Part shown: piece after piece, positions 32,138 through 44,389 of the stretch
Layout: each line of letters begins with the position of its first letter
Position numbering within the stretch: position 1 is the stretch's first letter
The notes under the pieces: generated by a model
Databases searched by the model: none
The model's input: only the letters and a program-made list of their open reading frames with translations
Told to the model about the DNA's origin: nothing
Assembly: GCA_947044405.1 (NCBI GenBank)
Contig: CAMRHE010000018.1
Location: forward strand, 3,472,001 to 3,536,000
DNA length: 64,000 nt
Source: Leptodactylus fallax
Taxonomy: Eukaryota > Chordata > Amphibia > Anura > Leptodactylidae
Reading direction: 5' to 3'
Translations under genes and position numbers: made by a program

Positions 32138-33573
32138 CAGTGGGGAAAAAAGTATTTAGTCAGCCACCAATTGTGCAAGTTCTCCCACTTAAAAAGATGA
32201 GAGAGGCCTGTAATTGACATTATAGGTAGACCTCAACTATGAGAGACAAAATGAGAAAACAAATCCAGAAAATCACATTGTCTGATTTTTTAAGAATTTA
32301 TTTGCAAATTATGGTGAAAAATAAGTATTTGGTCAATAACAAAAGTTCATCTCAATACTTTGTTATATATCCTTTGTTGGCAATAACAGAGGTCAAACGT
32401 ATTCTGTAAGTCTTCACAAGGTTGGCACACACTGTTGCTGGTATGTTGGCCCATTCCTCCATGCAGATCTCCTCTAGAGCAGTGATATTTTGGGGTTGAC
32501 GCTGGGAAACACGGACTTTCAACTCCCTCCAAAGGTTTTCTATGGGGTTGAGATCTGGAGACTGGCTAGGCCACTCTAGGACCTTGAAATGCTTCTTACG
32601 AAGCCACTGCTTTGTGGCCCTGGCGGTGTGCTTGGGATCATTGTCATGCTGAAAGACCCAGCCACGTTTCATCTTCAATGCCCTTGCTGATGGAAGGAGG
32701 TTTGCACTCAAAATCTCACGATCCATGGCCCCATTCATTCTTTCATGTACACGGATCAGTTGCTCTGGTCCCTTTGCAGAGAAACAGCCCCAAAGCATGA
32801 TGTTGCCACCCCCATGCTTCACAGTAGGTATGGTGTTCTTTGGATGCAGCTTAGCATTCACTCTCCTCCAAACACGACATGTTGTGTTTCTACCAAACAG
32901 TTCTACTTTGGTATCATCTGACCATATGACATTCTCCCAATACTCTTCTGGAACATCCAAATGCTCTCTAGCAAACTTCAGATGGGCCCGGATATGTACT
33001 GGCTTAAGCAGGGGGACACGTCTGGCACTGCAGGATCTGAGTCCCTGGCGGTGTAGTGTGTTACTGATGGTAGCCTTTGTTACGTTAGTCCCAGCTTTCT
33101 CCATTTTCTAATTATTGCTCCCATAGTTGATTTCTTCACACCAAGCTGCTTGCCTATTGCAGATTTAGTCTTCCAGCCTGGTGCAGGTCTACAATTTTGT
33201 TTCTGGTGTCTTTCCACAGCTCTTTGGTCTTCACCATAGTGGAGTTTGGAGTGTGACTGTTTGAGGTTGTGGACAGGTGTCTTTTATACTCATAACAATG
33301 TCAAACAGGTGCCATTACTAGAGGTAATGAGTGGAGGACAGAGGAGCCTCTTAAAGAAGAAGTTACAGGTCTGTGAGAGCCAGAAATCTTGCTTGTTTGT
33401 AGGTGACCAAATACTTATTTTCCACCATCATTTGTGATTTTCTGGATTTGTTTTCTCTTTTTGTCTCTCATAGTTGAGGTCTACCTATGATGACAATTAC
33501 AGGCCTCTCTCATCTTTTTAAGTGGGAGAACTTGCACAATTGGTGGCTGACTAAATACTTTTTTTCCCCACTG
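32138..33573 (-). mobile_element. Tc1-A element, second copy
   Basis: Ends are CAGTGGGGAAAAAAGTATTT and its inverse, with TA at 32136-32137 and 33574-33575. Compared with the copy at 14824 it lacks about 140 bp inside the gene. It inserted into the T2-like MITE 31242-33785. Confidence 0.92.
32352..33237 (-). pseudogene. Tc1-A transposase, internal deletion
   Basis: It starts [14 protein letters not shown] at 33237. A missing base near the 20th codon shifts the frame (HQAGRL where the other copy has HQDGKT). After the first helix-turn-helix (IIRKW) about 140 bp are deleted, joining directly to [15 protein letters not shown]. The remaining 250-residue frame keeps [20 protein letters not shown] and [10 protein letters not shown] with DD34E spacing, and ends NKGYITKY. 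The first DNA-binding half is destroyed, so it is not functional as a whole. Confidence 0.9.
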
Positions 33574-33785
33574 TAATTACATCTCACGATCACTATAAAA
33601 CACACAGCTTGCAATGTAAATAGTGAAGGGATCATAGCGATTGCACAATCGCCGCAGTCACTTTAAACAGCTGATCAGCAGGGGTCCAGGTGTTTGACCC
33701 TCCCACTAATCTTTTATTAATGACTTATCCTGAAAATAGGTCATTAATACCAAGGCACTACCAAGGAACTGTAATAACCCTTTAA

Positions 33786-33932
33786 GGCTCCACGTTGCGG
33801 AAAAGCAGCTTTTTTTTATTGTAGATTTTGCTATTTTTTGAGCCAAAGCCAAGCATTGATTTAACAGACGGGATAAATATAAGAGTTTCCTTTATATTTC
33901 TCATTCATTTTCTACAATGTGGGGCCTTAGCC
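33786..33932. mobile_element. Harbinger-like foldback MITE, short copy
   Basis: The 147-bp relative of 568-787 starts GGCTCCACGTTGCGG and ends in an inverse ACAATGTGGGGCCTTAGCC. TAA flanks both sides (33783-33785 and 33933-33935). The inner stretch GTAGATTTTGCT and GAGCCAAAGCCAA also matches the longer copy. It lies directly at the edge of the T2-like MITE, whose TTAA it shares. Confidence 0.72.
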
Positions 33933-33935
33933 TAA

Positions 33936-34549
33936 AGGGGTTATTCAGCCTTTAAAAACTGATGGCCTATGAATTTTAGATAAGCGGGGGTCAGCTGTTT
34001 CCCAGAGCACACAGCTCCCAGCATTTATATGTTGGGTGTTGTGCTGCTTACTCACCGTATTCCTGATAACGGGGGTTGAGGGTACTATAACTGTATTACT
34101 TTCAAATCTATGGGACACTGCTGCAGTACCCATTACCGCTGCCATCAAGAATACGCTCTAGAGATGAGGTAGGGGGCCTAGTCAAAGTTTGCACCGGGGC
34201 CCACAAGACTTTTGTTACGCCACTGCAGACTGCAGTGATGCTGCATAATACATTCTGGTTATTGCTTTGGTTACACTTTTGCAGCTCACTATTTTGCTCC
34301 TGTTTAATAACTTATTATCGCTAAATCTAAGGCATCTACAACATATAAAATGAACTTCAGTAGGTAAAAACCGTAATTAATTTTAGTAATACTATTGCAG
34401 GTTCTTTAAACTCAGCAGGACCTGAGACTGCAATGTACAGCAGAACGGTGATTGTCAAAAAAAAAAACCCCATAAATTATGTAAAACATAACATCGTAAT
34501 ACAATTTTAAAATGGTCCATCAAAAGTAAAGTATCTTGCAAATTAACTT
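33936..34549. other. Spacer with T2-like and hAT-like scraps
   Basis: AAAGGGGTTATTCAGCC at 33936 resembles a T2-like end without its partner. TTGTTACGCCACTG near 34212 is the inverse of a CAGTGGCGTAACAA hAT-type end. The rest is unassigned. Confidence 0.35.
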
Positions 34550-35160
34550 ATCTAAAATAAATCTGCGGAGTTGTAACACTAAGCCATTAAAGTCTCTGGA
34601 AGTGTCTTCACTTCTATGTGATTCACGCTTGGGCTCTTAACAAAGGCTATAAATATTACCTTGGATTTTAAACTTAATCATAAAGTTTTATTTACCCGTT
34701 CATTGAGGGTTTTGAATGACATTAATGTTACCGCTTGAAAAAGAAAGCAATTGCCCCTCACTTTTGCAATATTTATAAGAGATTTGACAAAGGCCATGTG
34801 TATGATCTTTAATGTTGGCGGAAAAGATATTAGCACAGAGATTGTGTGAGTTAGAAAGAGATATGAACTCTATCATTCCACTTTATGACCTTTCATTTAA
34901 AGGCAACCGTGATTGTCTGGCATCTCAAGGCCGGGCACACAGCAGATGTGGGGAATCTGAAGTGCTTCAGACATAAACTTTTATTACTAAATTATAAATA
35001 ATTTCTATTACTTAAAATGTTCACCTTGCAAGTTCATCTTGATTATAACACAAGGGCAGCTTCCTACTCATATCGCTGCTGATCTATAAAGATGAAAAAG
35101 GATTATTGCACCCCGCTGTGTAAGAAGTATTTAAAGAAGGCAGAGGACATTAAGGTAACA
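34550..35160. other. Unique-looking segment, candidate conserved non-coding element
   Basis: About 600 bp without repeat signatures and with a mixed, non-homopolymeric texture. Motifs include GCTATAAATATTACC, CATTAATGTTACCGC and AAGCAATTGCCCCTCAC. No ORF of note. If conserved, it would most likely be regulatory DNA of a developmental locus. This is inference. Confidence 0.3.
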
Positions 35161-35336
35161 AAGTGTCTAGCACATCAACCACTCATATGTGTCTCATACA
35201 TGGTTGTGCCATCTTTGTCATGTTTCAGCTGAGTTCATCTCCAGTACTGATTGGCTCCATGTGTCACAAAATATTATGAGGGTCTTAAAGGTAATATGAT
35301 ATGTCACACATATAACTTAAAAGTCTGTGTGTGTAT

Positions 35337-35339
<3 letters not shown>

Positions 35340-35372
<33 letters not shown>
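35340..35372. repeat. TA microsatellite, left block
   Basis: About 16 TA dinucleotides directly before Tc1-D. Confidence 0.95.

Positions 35373-37008
<1,636 letters not shown>

Positions 37009-37047
<39 letters not shown>
37009..37047. repeat. TA microsatellite, right block
   Basis: About 18 TA repeats following Tc1-D. Confidence 0.95.
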
Positions 37048-37053
<6 letters not shown>

Positions 37054-38164
37054 GCTTAGCAGTATACTATGCTTCATATGGAAAAAAGGATCATCATGAT
37101 AGATTACACAGTTAGCATATCTAGATCACATGGCGTGCATGCACCAAGGCCATTTTTATATTGGCCATCAGCTGGCCTCCCAGATGACATAGATTTCGCC
37201 ACGGAGTGACAGACATATGATGGGGAGGTCTATGACTGGCTGGGCCTTCTATCTAACATGGTAATGACAAGTTAATATGCTTTGTGCTCTTTTTTTACAG
37301 GTTGTTTTTGTGCATGACACTGAATGATGCAGTAGTGGAGGTTATATAAACCTTTGTTCATGCTAGTATGCTCATTTGTACCCTGGAATCTCTAAGGAAG
37401 AGATAGAAGAGAGATTCTAATTAATACCGGTTTATAAGAATATAATATAGGTGATAGTAAGGGGAATCTTAATTGCCAATAGGCAAATTGCAATAGGAAT
37501 ATTTATGTGACCTTAAACATCTATAGGGATAGGTTTTTATATGCTTTGGCACTAACTAACCAAGATGATGAGTCTAAGGGACCTTTCCATTTTTCCCCCA
37601 AACCCCCCATTAACTTCCTGAAAGAGGTATAGCCTTCTCTGGTCCAAACACTTTAGCCCCCAAAGCAGTCACTGATGGGCAGTAGGTGCTGGATGAGGAT
37701 GACAGGTACAGTGAAAAGGCGATATGCAGTCATATGACTCTTGAAAGGCACAGAACTAAAAAAAACATAAACTGTCTCATTGCTTGGCTGATATGGCAGA
37801 ATAAGTTTGGCACTGGCTACAAGGGTGGACATACTGCATGTGCAGCTGTATAGGGGCCTATTGGAGAGTGCGGCCCCGGCAGGGAGCAAGTCGATACACA
37901 GCTTTTGTCTCTATGCACTGAGGGCTGAAGCATACACTGCACACCAGCAACTGAACCAGAAACTCTGCTGTTGGGCCCAGCCGAAGAGGAAGAAGGTGTC
38001 AGCAGACACTACAAGATGAAGGTAGATCAATAGGAGGGATTATCTGGGTGTGCCCTCCCCTTTCTGATGCTGTTTTTCAATAGTCAGGAATAGTACGGTA
38101 ATAGTCCTTGCTGCTTTATAAAAGAGTCTGTAATCCAGCACTACAGAACACAAAGTATATGTAT
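37048..38164. other. Spacer, nothing assigned
   Basis: Mixed AT-rich DNA. The ORFs at 37653-37889 and 37807-38019 overlap on opposite strands and carry no recognised motif. Confidence 0.4.
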
Positions 38165-38505
38165 GTATATAATGGGGGGAATTTATCAAGTCATCTACGC
38201 AAGTTATTGTGGTGCATGTTTGGTGAATGGCCCTTTCTTGCATAAAATATGTACCATATCCTTCGTTCTGTGCATCACTTGCCACTTTTTTATGAAGTGT
38301 GTGGAGCGGGTTGGGCTGGGGTGTGGACTCAAGCCAAGTAAATTAATTTTTACTCACGCCAAAGGAAATCTATGCCTGTTCGTGAGTGGAATAGATTTAC
38401 ATTTTGGTGCACAGGAGTGCACCTGATTAACTAAGAGGCTGGAGCTTGATTTATTAAGAGACTGTCATAGGAAAAGGTAATGGTCTTAATAAACTCCCCA
38501 AATGT
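38165..38505. mobile_element. Foldback MITE-like repeat
   Basis: GGGGGGAATTTATCAAGTC near 38173 is mirrored by CTTAATAAACTCCCCAAATG near 38483. Inner sequence is partly self-complementary. GGGGAATTTATCAA ends are common in frog MITEs. No target duplication was resolved. Confidence 0.5.
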
Positions 38506-38533
38506 GTTTATATATATGTATATAATATTTACT

Positions 38534-38830
38534 TAAAGAGGACTTTTCATGTCCTTATGAATTTAGCGCACTGTCAGCTTTCCTGGTATGTGCCCTAGTG
38601 GTAGAGATATTGGTGCTGTTCGTTTCGACACTGATATCTCCCCACTGTCAGAAGGGCGATACTCATAGCTCAGTGTCATCACTGAGCTGTGAGAAATGCT
38701 TCCCCCTGACAGTACTCGTCCATAGAGTTGTACTGGGGGGGGGGGCGTTCTTCACAGCTCAGCGTCATCGCTGGGTGGTAAGGAACGCCCCCTTTGACAG
38801 TACAAGGCTATGTTAACTGCTTGCCTCAAA
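38534..38830. mobile_element. T2-like MITE, TTAAAGAGGAC type
   Basis: It starts TTAAAGAGGACTTTTCATGT. Inner segments with GCACTGTCAGCTTTCC and GGTATGTGCCC also occur at 45839-46105. Contains a G10 run near 38738. The right end is unclear. Confidence 0.5.
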
Positions 38831-39027
38831 GGGTGTGATTTAGTGTAGTGACTGTATGACTAGATGAAGATGCTCCCTGACCCCCGTGACTAGTTAACGT
38901 AAATTTGCATTTGCCAAACTAAGGCTTAACTTTTCAGCAATGTAAAGCTTACTAAGGAGCATCCTAAGAAAGGTCATTACTTTATGCTGGGGCCAGTTTA
39001 GAGGGCAAAAACAACCTTACAGGTTAT

Positions 39028-39128
39028 TATTATTACTTTTATTATTATTATTGTTGTTTATTTATATAGCACCATTAATTCCATGGTGCTTCACATTTGA
39101 GGGTTTACATACAGGTTCCCTTCAACAT
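39028..39128 (-). repeat. LINE 3'-tail fragment
   Basis: Reverse complement of the tail at about 24375-24440. ATTATTATTATTGTTG is followed by TTTATATAGCACCATTAATT, CCATGGTGCTTCACAT and TTTACATACA. A very short 5'-truncated copy. Confidence 0.7.
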
Positions 39129-39779
39129 GTCATTTCACATGCTGTAAAAACCAAAACCCAAAAAACAATGGTGAAATTGCAAACCTTTTTATGTGATTTC
39201 ACTGAAATTTATATGGTACGCTGATGATGACATTACAAAATAACTCATTTAGCAAGAAACAAGCTTTAATACGGCTATGTTGACCAAAATATAAAAAGTT
39301 ATGGTTCTGCGAAAGTAGAGATTAAATAAAAAGAAAACAAGAATGTGATGATGAGAGACCCCCAGTTATGCATTTTTACTTGTTGATATTAGTCCTATAT
39401 ACTGTATACCCTTAAGAATGTGGCGTTTATGTATGCTTTGTAATCATACCCTTTTGATCTTTAGACTCTACAGACTATGTCTACAGACCCCCCACAGCCC
39501 ACTTTGCATACAAGTGTGAAAGTCGTTAACTCAGCAGGAGAAATCCTGGAGTGCTTTGGACTCCAACACCTTAGTAGACTCACTGTCACTGACCAAAGTT
39601 AAAAGGAAATATGGTATTATGATAATATTTTCCTAGGAGAGCATCCTATAGTTACACCAATAAATTCTTCGGGTGCGCAAGTCTGAGGCGCACACCTCAA
39701 GTCCAAACACGGTACTGTTGGAAGCAGTGAAAAGGTCCAGACTCTGAACTCCCTACCCATGGGGAACTGGGGGGTCATT
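39129..39779. other. Spacer, possibly LTR-element internal end
   Basis: No protein motif recognised. It precedes an LTR-like segment and might be internal sequence of the same element. Confidence 0.25.
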
Positions 39780-40265
39780 CCTGGTGTCTATGCGATGGGG
39801 ATCTCACCACGAACCCCATCATACCCCTTGCCTGATACTACGGTCATCCAGCGAGGTGTTATGACTGTACATACTGTATTTATCTGGTCCTAATATGTGG
39901 GGCGGGCCCTCTTCTCCTGGTGACATCACACAGGGATGAGACTAGGATAGCATATGGTCTCAGACCAGTGGGAGGGAAGAGTTCTTATCCTGGGAGAGAT
40001 ATAAAGACACATGTCGTGTTACTGACTTAAGGACGTGCCCTGGGGCCTAACCAGCTGATGCCCCAGCAAACCAGACTACAGATTCGGTTGGTATTCTTTT
40101 CTCTTTTAATCCCATCTTATTTTTAATGTACTGTACTCCTTGTTTATACCTGTATTTGCTTGACCATACTCTGCTGTGTATTCTGTATACGTTAGCGGCT
40201 AGTATCGACCCACTCGGGTTAATAAATATATAAAATTTATAAAGCTCATTTCATGTTATCCTACG
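39780..40265 (+). mobile_element. LTR-like segment
   Basis: The promoter-like GAGATATAAAGACACATG near 40006 is followed about 210 bp later by a polyadenylation-type GTTAATAAATATATAAA near 40219, the U3-R-U5 order of a retroelement LTR. A GGGGAACTGGGGGG purine-rich stretch lies just upstream at 39759. TG/CA borders and a target duplication could not be fixed, so the limits are approximate. Confidence 0.4.
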
Positions 40266-40665
40266 AAACCAGGCACTCACGGGGTGTGAGTGGAAGGAAA
40301 GAGGGGTGACTGCTGGTAGCACAAAGAGGTTAAAGAAGAGTTGCCAGTTCTCTTGAGATGTCTGGTTTAGTAAATACTTGAATTCCCCATGAAATAATAA
40401 TTCTGGAGCATCTTTCCTTATAGCTCCGCAACATTTTGATTCTCAATTAGTCCTCCTGGAAATGAATAAATTGACTGGGTGTTACCATTCCTTTTGTCAA
40501 CGGAGCATGTCTTGTGCACTGTCATTGACAAATTACAATTATCGTTGATCGTGTTAAACTCTGTAAAGACATACCCTATTAATAAGAGGATTGGTAATAC
40601 CAAATGCAAAACTTTGCTACTGCTCTAATCTAGTTTTTGCTAATATAAACATTTTTACATTAGGG
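40266..40665. other. Spacer, nothing assigned
   Basis: AT-rich DNA without recognised features. Confidence 0.4.
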
Positions 40666-40921
40666 ACTAGGTTCACACCTGCACCTGGATTCTGTTTGGG
40701 GTTTCCGTCCCCGAATCCGCTTAAAAATGCAGAGAGAAAAGTCCTGCAAGCAGGACCTTTCTCTCCATATTTTTCTGCCTTTTTCGGGCGGAAACTGGGC
40801 AGACCCCATTATAGTCTATGGGGTCTGCGAGTAACCGCTTTTTAAGCAGATTAGATTTCTGTTCTTCGGGTCCCCAAATGGACCTGAACAATGGAAACCC
40901 GGGTGCAGGTGTGAACCTAGT
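40666..40921. mobile_element. Foldback MITE, GGTTCACACCTGC type
   Basis: ACTAGGTTCACACCTGCACC at the left is mirrored by GGTGCAGGTGTGAACCTAGT at the right. Inner parts GCAGAGAGAAAAGTCCTGCA and CCATTATAGTCTATGG recur in the truncated copy at 63881-64000. It is non-coding. The target duplication is not clear because the ends are palindromic. Confidence 0.75.
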
Positions 40922-41677
40922 GTCAGTGGAAATCCTCTTTAACTGGTAAATTAAAAATCAGGGTGAAGACACAAATCATTGCAAATGTGGCCAAGCCCAA
41001 AGATCTGCTCACCCGCAGTGGTCAATGGCTACACAATGTTGTGGATAAACTGAGGCTTTGGGGCTTGCAAAATTTTGCATCCATTCAACTGTATCACAAC
41101 ACATATATATTTCACTATATATCTATAAAATAGAGGGTAAATTCTTACAACTCACTTTTGTTCTCTCCAAACACTTTTTACTGAAATTAGGTTATTTAGC
41201 AATTACATTATATAGATTATTTTACAATAAGGCCAAGGACAGACCTTCAGGTTTTGTTGTGCAGTTTTTGAAGCAATGGATTAAAGGACTCAGGTCAGGT
41301 CGAAAATGCTTCCCAAACCAATAATGGTAATATGTAGGGGGACATTAAAATGATCAGAAACATACTTTTGTGGTCACAAAGACATAAAGCAATGCATAGA
41401 TAATCATACTTTTGTGGATATGCAAATGAGCCTGCAAGTGCAACAAGGAGTGGCCCAGTGTGCCAGATTTGTCTACAGACAGTTGTGATGCAGACAGAGG
41501 CTGAAACTGTCAATCATGGCTAAAGGGGCTGCAATTGCAGAAGGAAGTTAAAGCACTTGAGGCCATCTGTAGGCAAATCTGGCAATTCAGGTCTGCCCCA
41601 AATTCACCAGCAGGCTGATTTGTATATCCATAAAAAAATGATTTCTTCATTGCTTTGACAGTTTGTGAGCACAAAGG
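40922..41677. other. Spacer, nothing assigned
   Basis: AT-rich DNA. A region around 41440-41700 has inverted stretches (AAATCTGGCA and TGCCAGATTTG) and may be a decayed foldback. Confidence 0.35.
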
Positions 41678-41679
41678 TA

Positions 41680-43327
41680 CAGTCATATGAAAAAGTTTGG
41701 GCACCCCTATTAATCTTAATCATTTTTAGTTCTAAATATTTGGGTGTTTGCAACAGCCATTTCAATTTGATATATCTAATAACTGATGGACACAGTAATA
41801 TTTCAGGATTGAAATGAGGTTTATTGTACTAACAGAAAATGTGCAATATGCATTAAACCAAAATTTGACCGGTGCAAACATTTGGGTACCCTTATCATTT
41901 TATTGATTTGAATACTCCTAACTACTTTTTACTGACTTACTGAAGCACAAAATTGGTTTTGTAACCTCACTGAGCTTTGAACTTCATAGCCAGGTGTATC
42001 CAATCATGAGAAAAGGTATTTAAGGTGGCCAATTGCAAGTTGTTCTCCTATTTGAATCTCCTCTGAAGAGTGGCATCATGGGCTCCTCAAAACAACTCTC
42101 AAATGATCTGAAAACAAAGATTGTTCAACATAGTTGTTCAGGGGAAGGATACAAAAAGTTGTCTCAGAGATTTAACCTGTCAGTTTCCACTGTGAGGAAC
42201 ATAGTAAGGAAATGGAAGACGACAGGGACAGTTCTTGTTAAGCCCAGAAGTGGCAGGCCAAGAAAAATATCAGAAAGGCAGAGAAGAAGAATGGTGAGAA
42301 CAGTCAAAGACAATCCACAGACCACCTCCAAAGAGTTGCAGCATCATCTTGCTGCAGATAGTGTCACTGTGCATCGGTCAACAATACAGCACACTTTGAA
42401 CAAGGAGAAGCTGTATGGGAGAGTGATGCGAAAGAAGCCGTTTCTGAAAGCACGCCACAAACAGAGTCGCCTGAGGTATGCAAAAGCACATTTGGACAAG
42501 CCAGCTTCATTTTGGAAGAAGGTCCTGTGGACTGATGAAACAAAGATTGAGTTGTTTGGTCATACAAAAAGGCGTTATGCATGGTGTCCAAAAAACACAG
42601 CATTCCAAGAAAAACACTTGCTACCCACTGTAAAATTTGGTGGAGGTTCCATCATGCTTTGGGGCTGTGTGGCCAATGCCGGCACCGGGAATCTTGTTAA
42701 AGTTGAGGGTCGCATGGATTCAACTCAGTATCAGCAGATTCTTGAGAATAATGTACAAGAATCAGTGACAAATATGAAGTTACGTCGGGGGTGGATATTT
42801 CAGCAAGACAATGATCCAAAACACAGCTCCAAATCTACTCAGGCATTCATGCAGAGGAACAATTACAATGTTCTGGAATGGCCATCCCAGTCCCCAGACC
42901 TGAATATCATTGAACATCTGTGGGATAATTTGAAGCGGGCTGTCCATGCTCGGCGACCATCAAACTTAACTGAACTGGAATTGTTTTGTAAAGAGGAATG
43001 GTCAAAAATACCTTCATCCAGGATCCAGGAACTGATTAAAAGCTACAGGAAGCGACTAGAGGCTGTTATTTTTGCAAAAGGAGGATCTACTAAATATTAA
43101 TGTCACTTTTCTGTTGAGGTGCCCAAACTTTTGCACCGGTCAAATTTTGGTTTAATGCATATTGCACATTTTCTGTTAGTACAATAAACCTCATTTCAAT
43201 CCTGAAATATTACTGTGTCCATCAGTTATTAGATATATCAAATTGAAATGGCTGTTGCAAACACCCAAATATTTAGAACTAAAATGATTAAGATTAATAG
43301 GGGTGCCAAAACTTTTTCATATGACTT
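41680..43327 (+). mobile_element. Tc1-E element, complete
   Basis: The 1648-bp element has inverted repeats of about 212 bp. The left end starts CAGTCATATGAAAAAGTTTG. Each repeat carries an outer direct repeat (AAAAAGTTTGGGCACCCCT) and an inner one near 41875-41895 and 43116-43140 (TTTGCACCGGTC), the IR/DR layout of mobile Tc1 elements. TA flanks both sides (41678-41679 and 43328-43329). The two arms differ at few positions. The final right base is T where the inverse of the left end predicts G. Confidence 0.95.
42078..43100 (+). CDS. Tc1-E transposase (DD34E), open frame
   Basis: The 340-codon frame has no stop or shift. The start is the ATG of MGSSKQLSNDLKTK; an upstream in-frame ATG (42033) lies in leader sequence. 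Layout: first helix-turn-helix about residues 8-45 (GEGYKKLSQRFNLSVSTVRN), a SGRPRKI AT-hook-like motif about 58-64, second helix-turn-helix about 70-115, then the RNase H-like catalytic core with D153 (WTDETKIELF), D244 ([10 protein letters not shown]) and E279 (NIIEHLWD), giving DD34E spacing. KFGGGSIMLWG lies between. It ends GSTKY at normal length. It would bind the terminal repeats and move the element between TA sites in the nucleus. Activity cannot be judged from sequence. Confidence 0.93.
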   Translation: MGSSKQLSNDLKTKIVQHSCSGEGYKKLSQRFNLSVSTVRNIVRKWKTTGTVLVKPRSGRPRKISERQRRRMVRTVKDNPQTTSKELQHHLAADSVTVHRSTIQHTLNKEKLYGRVMRKKPFLKARHKQSRLRYAKAHLDKPASFWKKVLWTDETKIELFGHTKRRYAWCPKNTAFQEKHLLPTVKFGGGSIMLWGCVANAGTGNLVKVEGRMDSTQYQQILENNVQESVTNMKLRRGWIFQQDNDPKHSSKSTQAFMQRNNYNVLEWPSQSPDLNIIEHLWDNLKRAVHARRPSNLTELELFCKEEWSKIPSSRIQELIKSYRKRLEAVIFAKGGSTKY

Positions 43328-43329
43328 TA

Positions 43330-44389
43330 TGTTTCTGCACAGCACTATTATTGTTTTGGAAGATATTTTACATATGAAAGACTCCCTTTAAACCAAAATC
43401 AGGAATGGATTGAAAAAAAAAATTGAAGTAGTAATTTCACTTGCTTTATGATCCACACCTAGTTTTGTCTTCAAAAACTGCATAGCATAACCCTCACTAT
43501 GAAATCCATTAGAGTGCTTCTTTATGTGGTTATATTGTTCACGTTTAGCATCTCTGGTTTATAACACAGATGGGTCTTCTTGATTTTGTAGAGTAGTATA
43601 GTTCTAGTTAAGGCTAGATAGGTACGCAGTTTACTGAGAGTGATGCAAGGTGCTATTCTTACATCTATAATGCTGCACAACTGATGTTACCAGACAACTG
43701 TTACCAACCACTAGATTATTTAAATACACTCTGGATTTTTCATACATCATTTTACTGTTCCCGGTACATTTAAAGGGACTTTCCTGTTGCCCATATCATG
43801 TCGAAAGCATTGGCAGGCAGCAGAAGTATGTAGATGAACTGTGAAGACATAAGTAACAGTGCTTACCTAAAATAAGTAGCAATTTTCTCTCTGTAACGGC
43901 TATAGATAATTTACAATGGCTAATATTGCACACCTTATGTACCAAGCACAAGTATTTTAGACACAGATGATTATACTGAACATTTGCTGATGATCTGGTG
44001 TTAAATAATGGAAATTGGTTGATCACACAGTAACAAAACCATTTATATGTTTTGGAACTCACAAGGGACTTTTCCACTTGTCACCAATAAAGTGATCATC
44101 TGACTGGGAAAAATATTTTGAGTTAAATAAATAAAAGAAGCAATTTTTACCTTATTTGATCGCTTGCAACTCCTGTTCCAACTCTACATGGGTGTCACGC
44201 CAGTCAGGATGTACCAAAACCTTTTTAGTAAAAGTATATTATAATGCAGGTCAGGAACCATAACCTGACATTAAAGATATTGATTGCAGTAAAGTCATCT
44301 TAAGCTACTTTCAAACCACAATTTTTTCTGGATCTAGAAAAAAATTACGTTTTACTGCTTTTACAAATAAAACATTTTTTGAAAATGAA
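43330..44389. other. Spacer, nothing assigned
   Basis: AT-rich DNA without recognised genes. The minus-strand 93-residue ORF at 43796-44077 has no known motif. Confidence 0.4.

Larger units (their letters stand above)
31242..33785. mobile_element. T2-like foldback MITE split by later insertions
   Basis: TTAA at 31242-31245 and 33782-33785 bounds inverted arms. The left arm reads TTGATGACCTATCCTCAGGA then GTCATCAATAAGAGA. The right arm, on the minus strand, reads TTAATGACCTATTTTCAGGA then GTCATTAATAAAAGA. Between the arms lie a Harbinger-like MITE (about 31424-32075), a Tc1-B end (31816-32003) and a Tc1-A copy (32138-33573). The flanks of the Tc1-A copy join to give MITE sequence like that at 59030-59075. 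Confidence 0.7.

Noticed and set aside
32612..33111. Plus-strand ORFs of 62 and 128 residues
   Set aside because: Antisense shadows of the Tc1-A transposase copy read on the minus strand.
37653..38019. Overlapping ORFs considered as a small host gene
   Set aside because: They lie on opposite strands, have no recognisable domain and no splice pattern.
42033..42077. Upstream ATG extending the Tc1-E frame by 15 residues
   Set aside because: The start at 42078 gives the usual Tc1 length and the conserved N-terminus.
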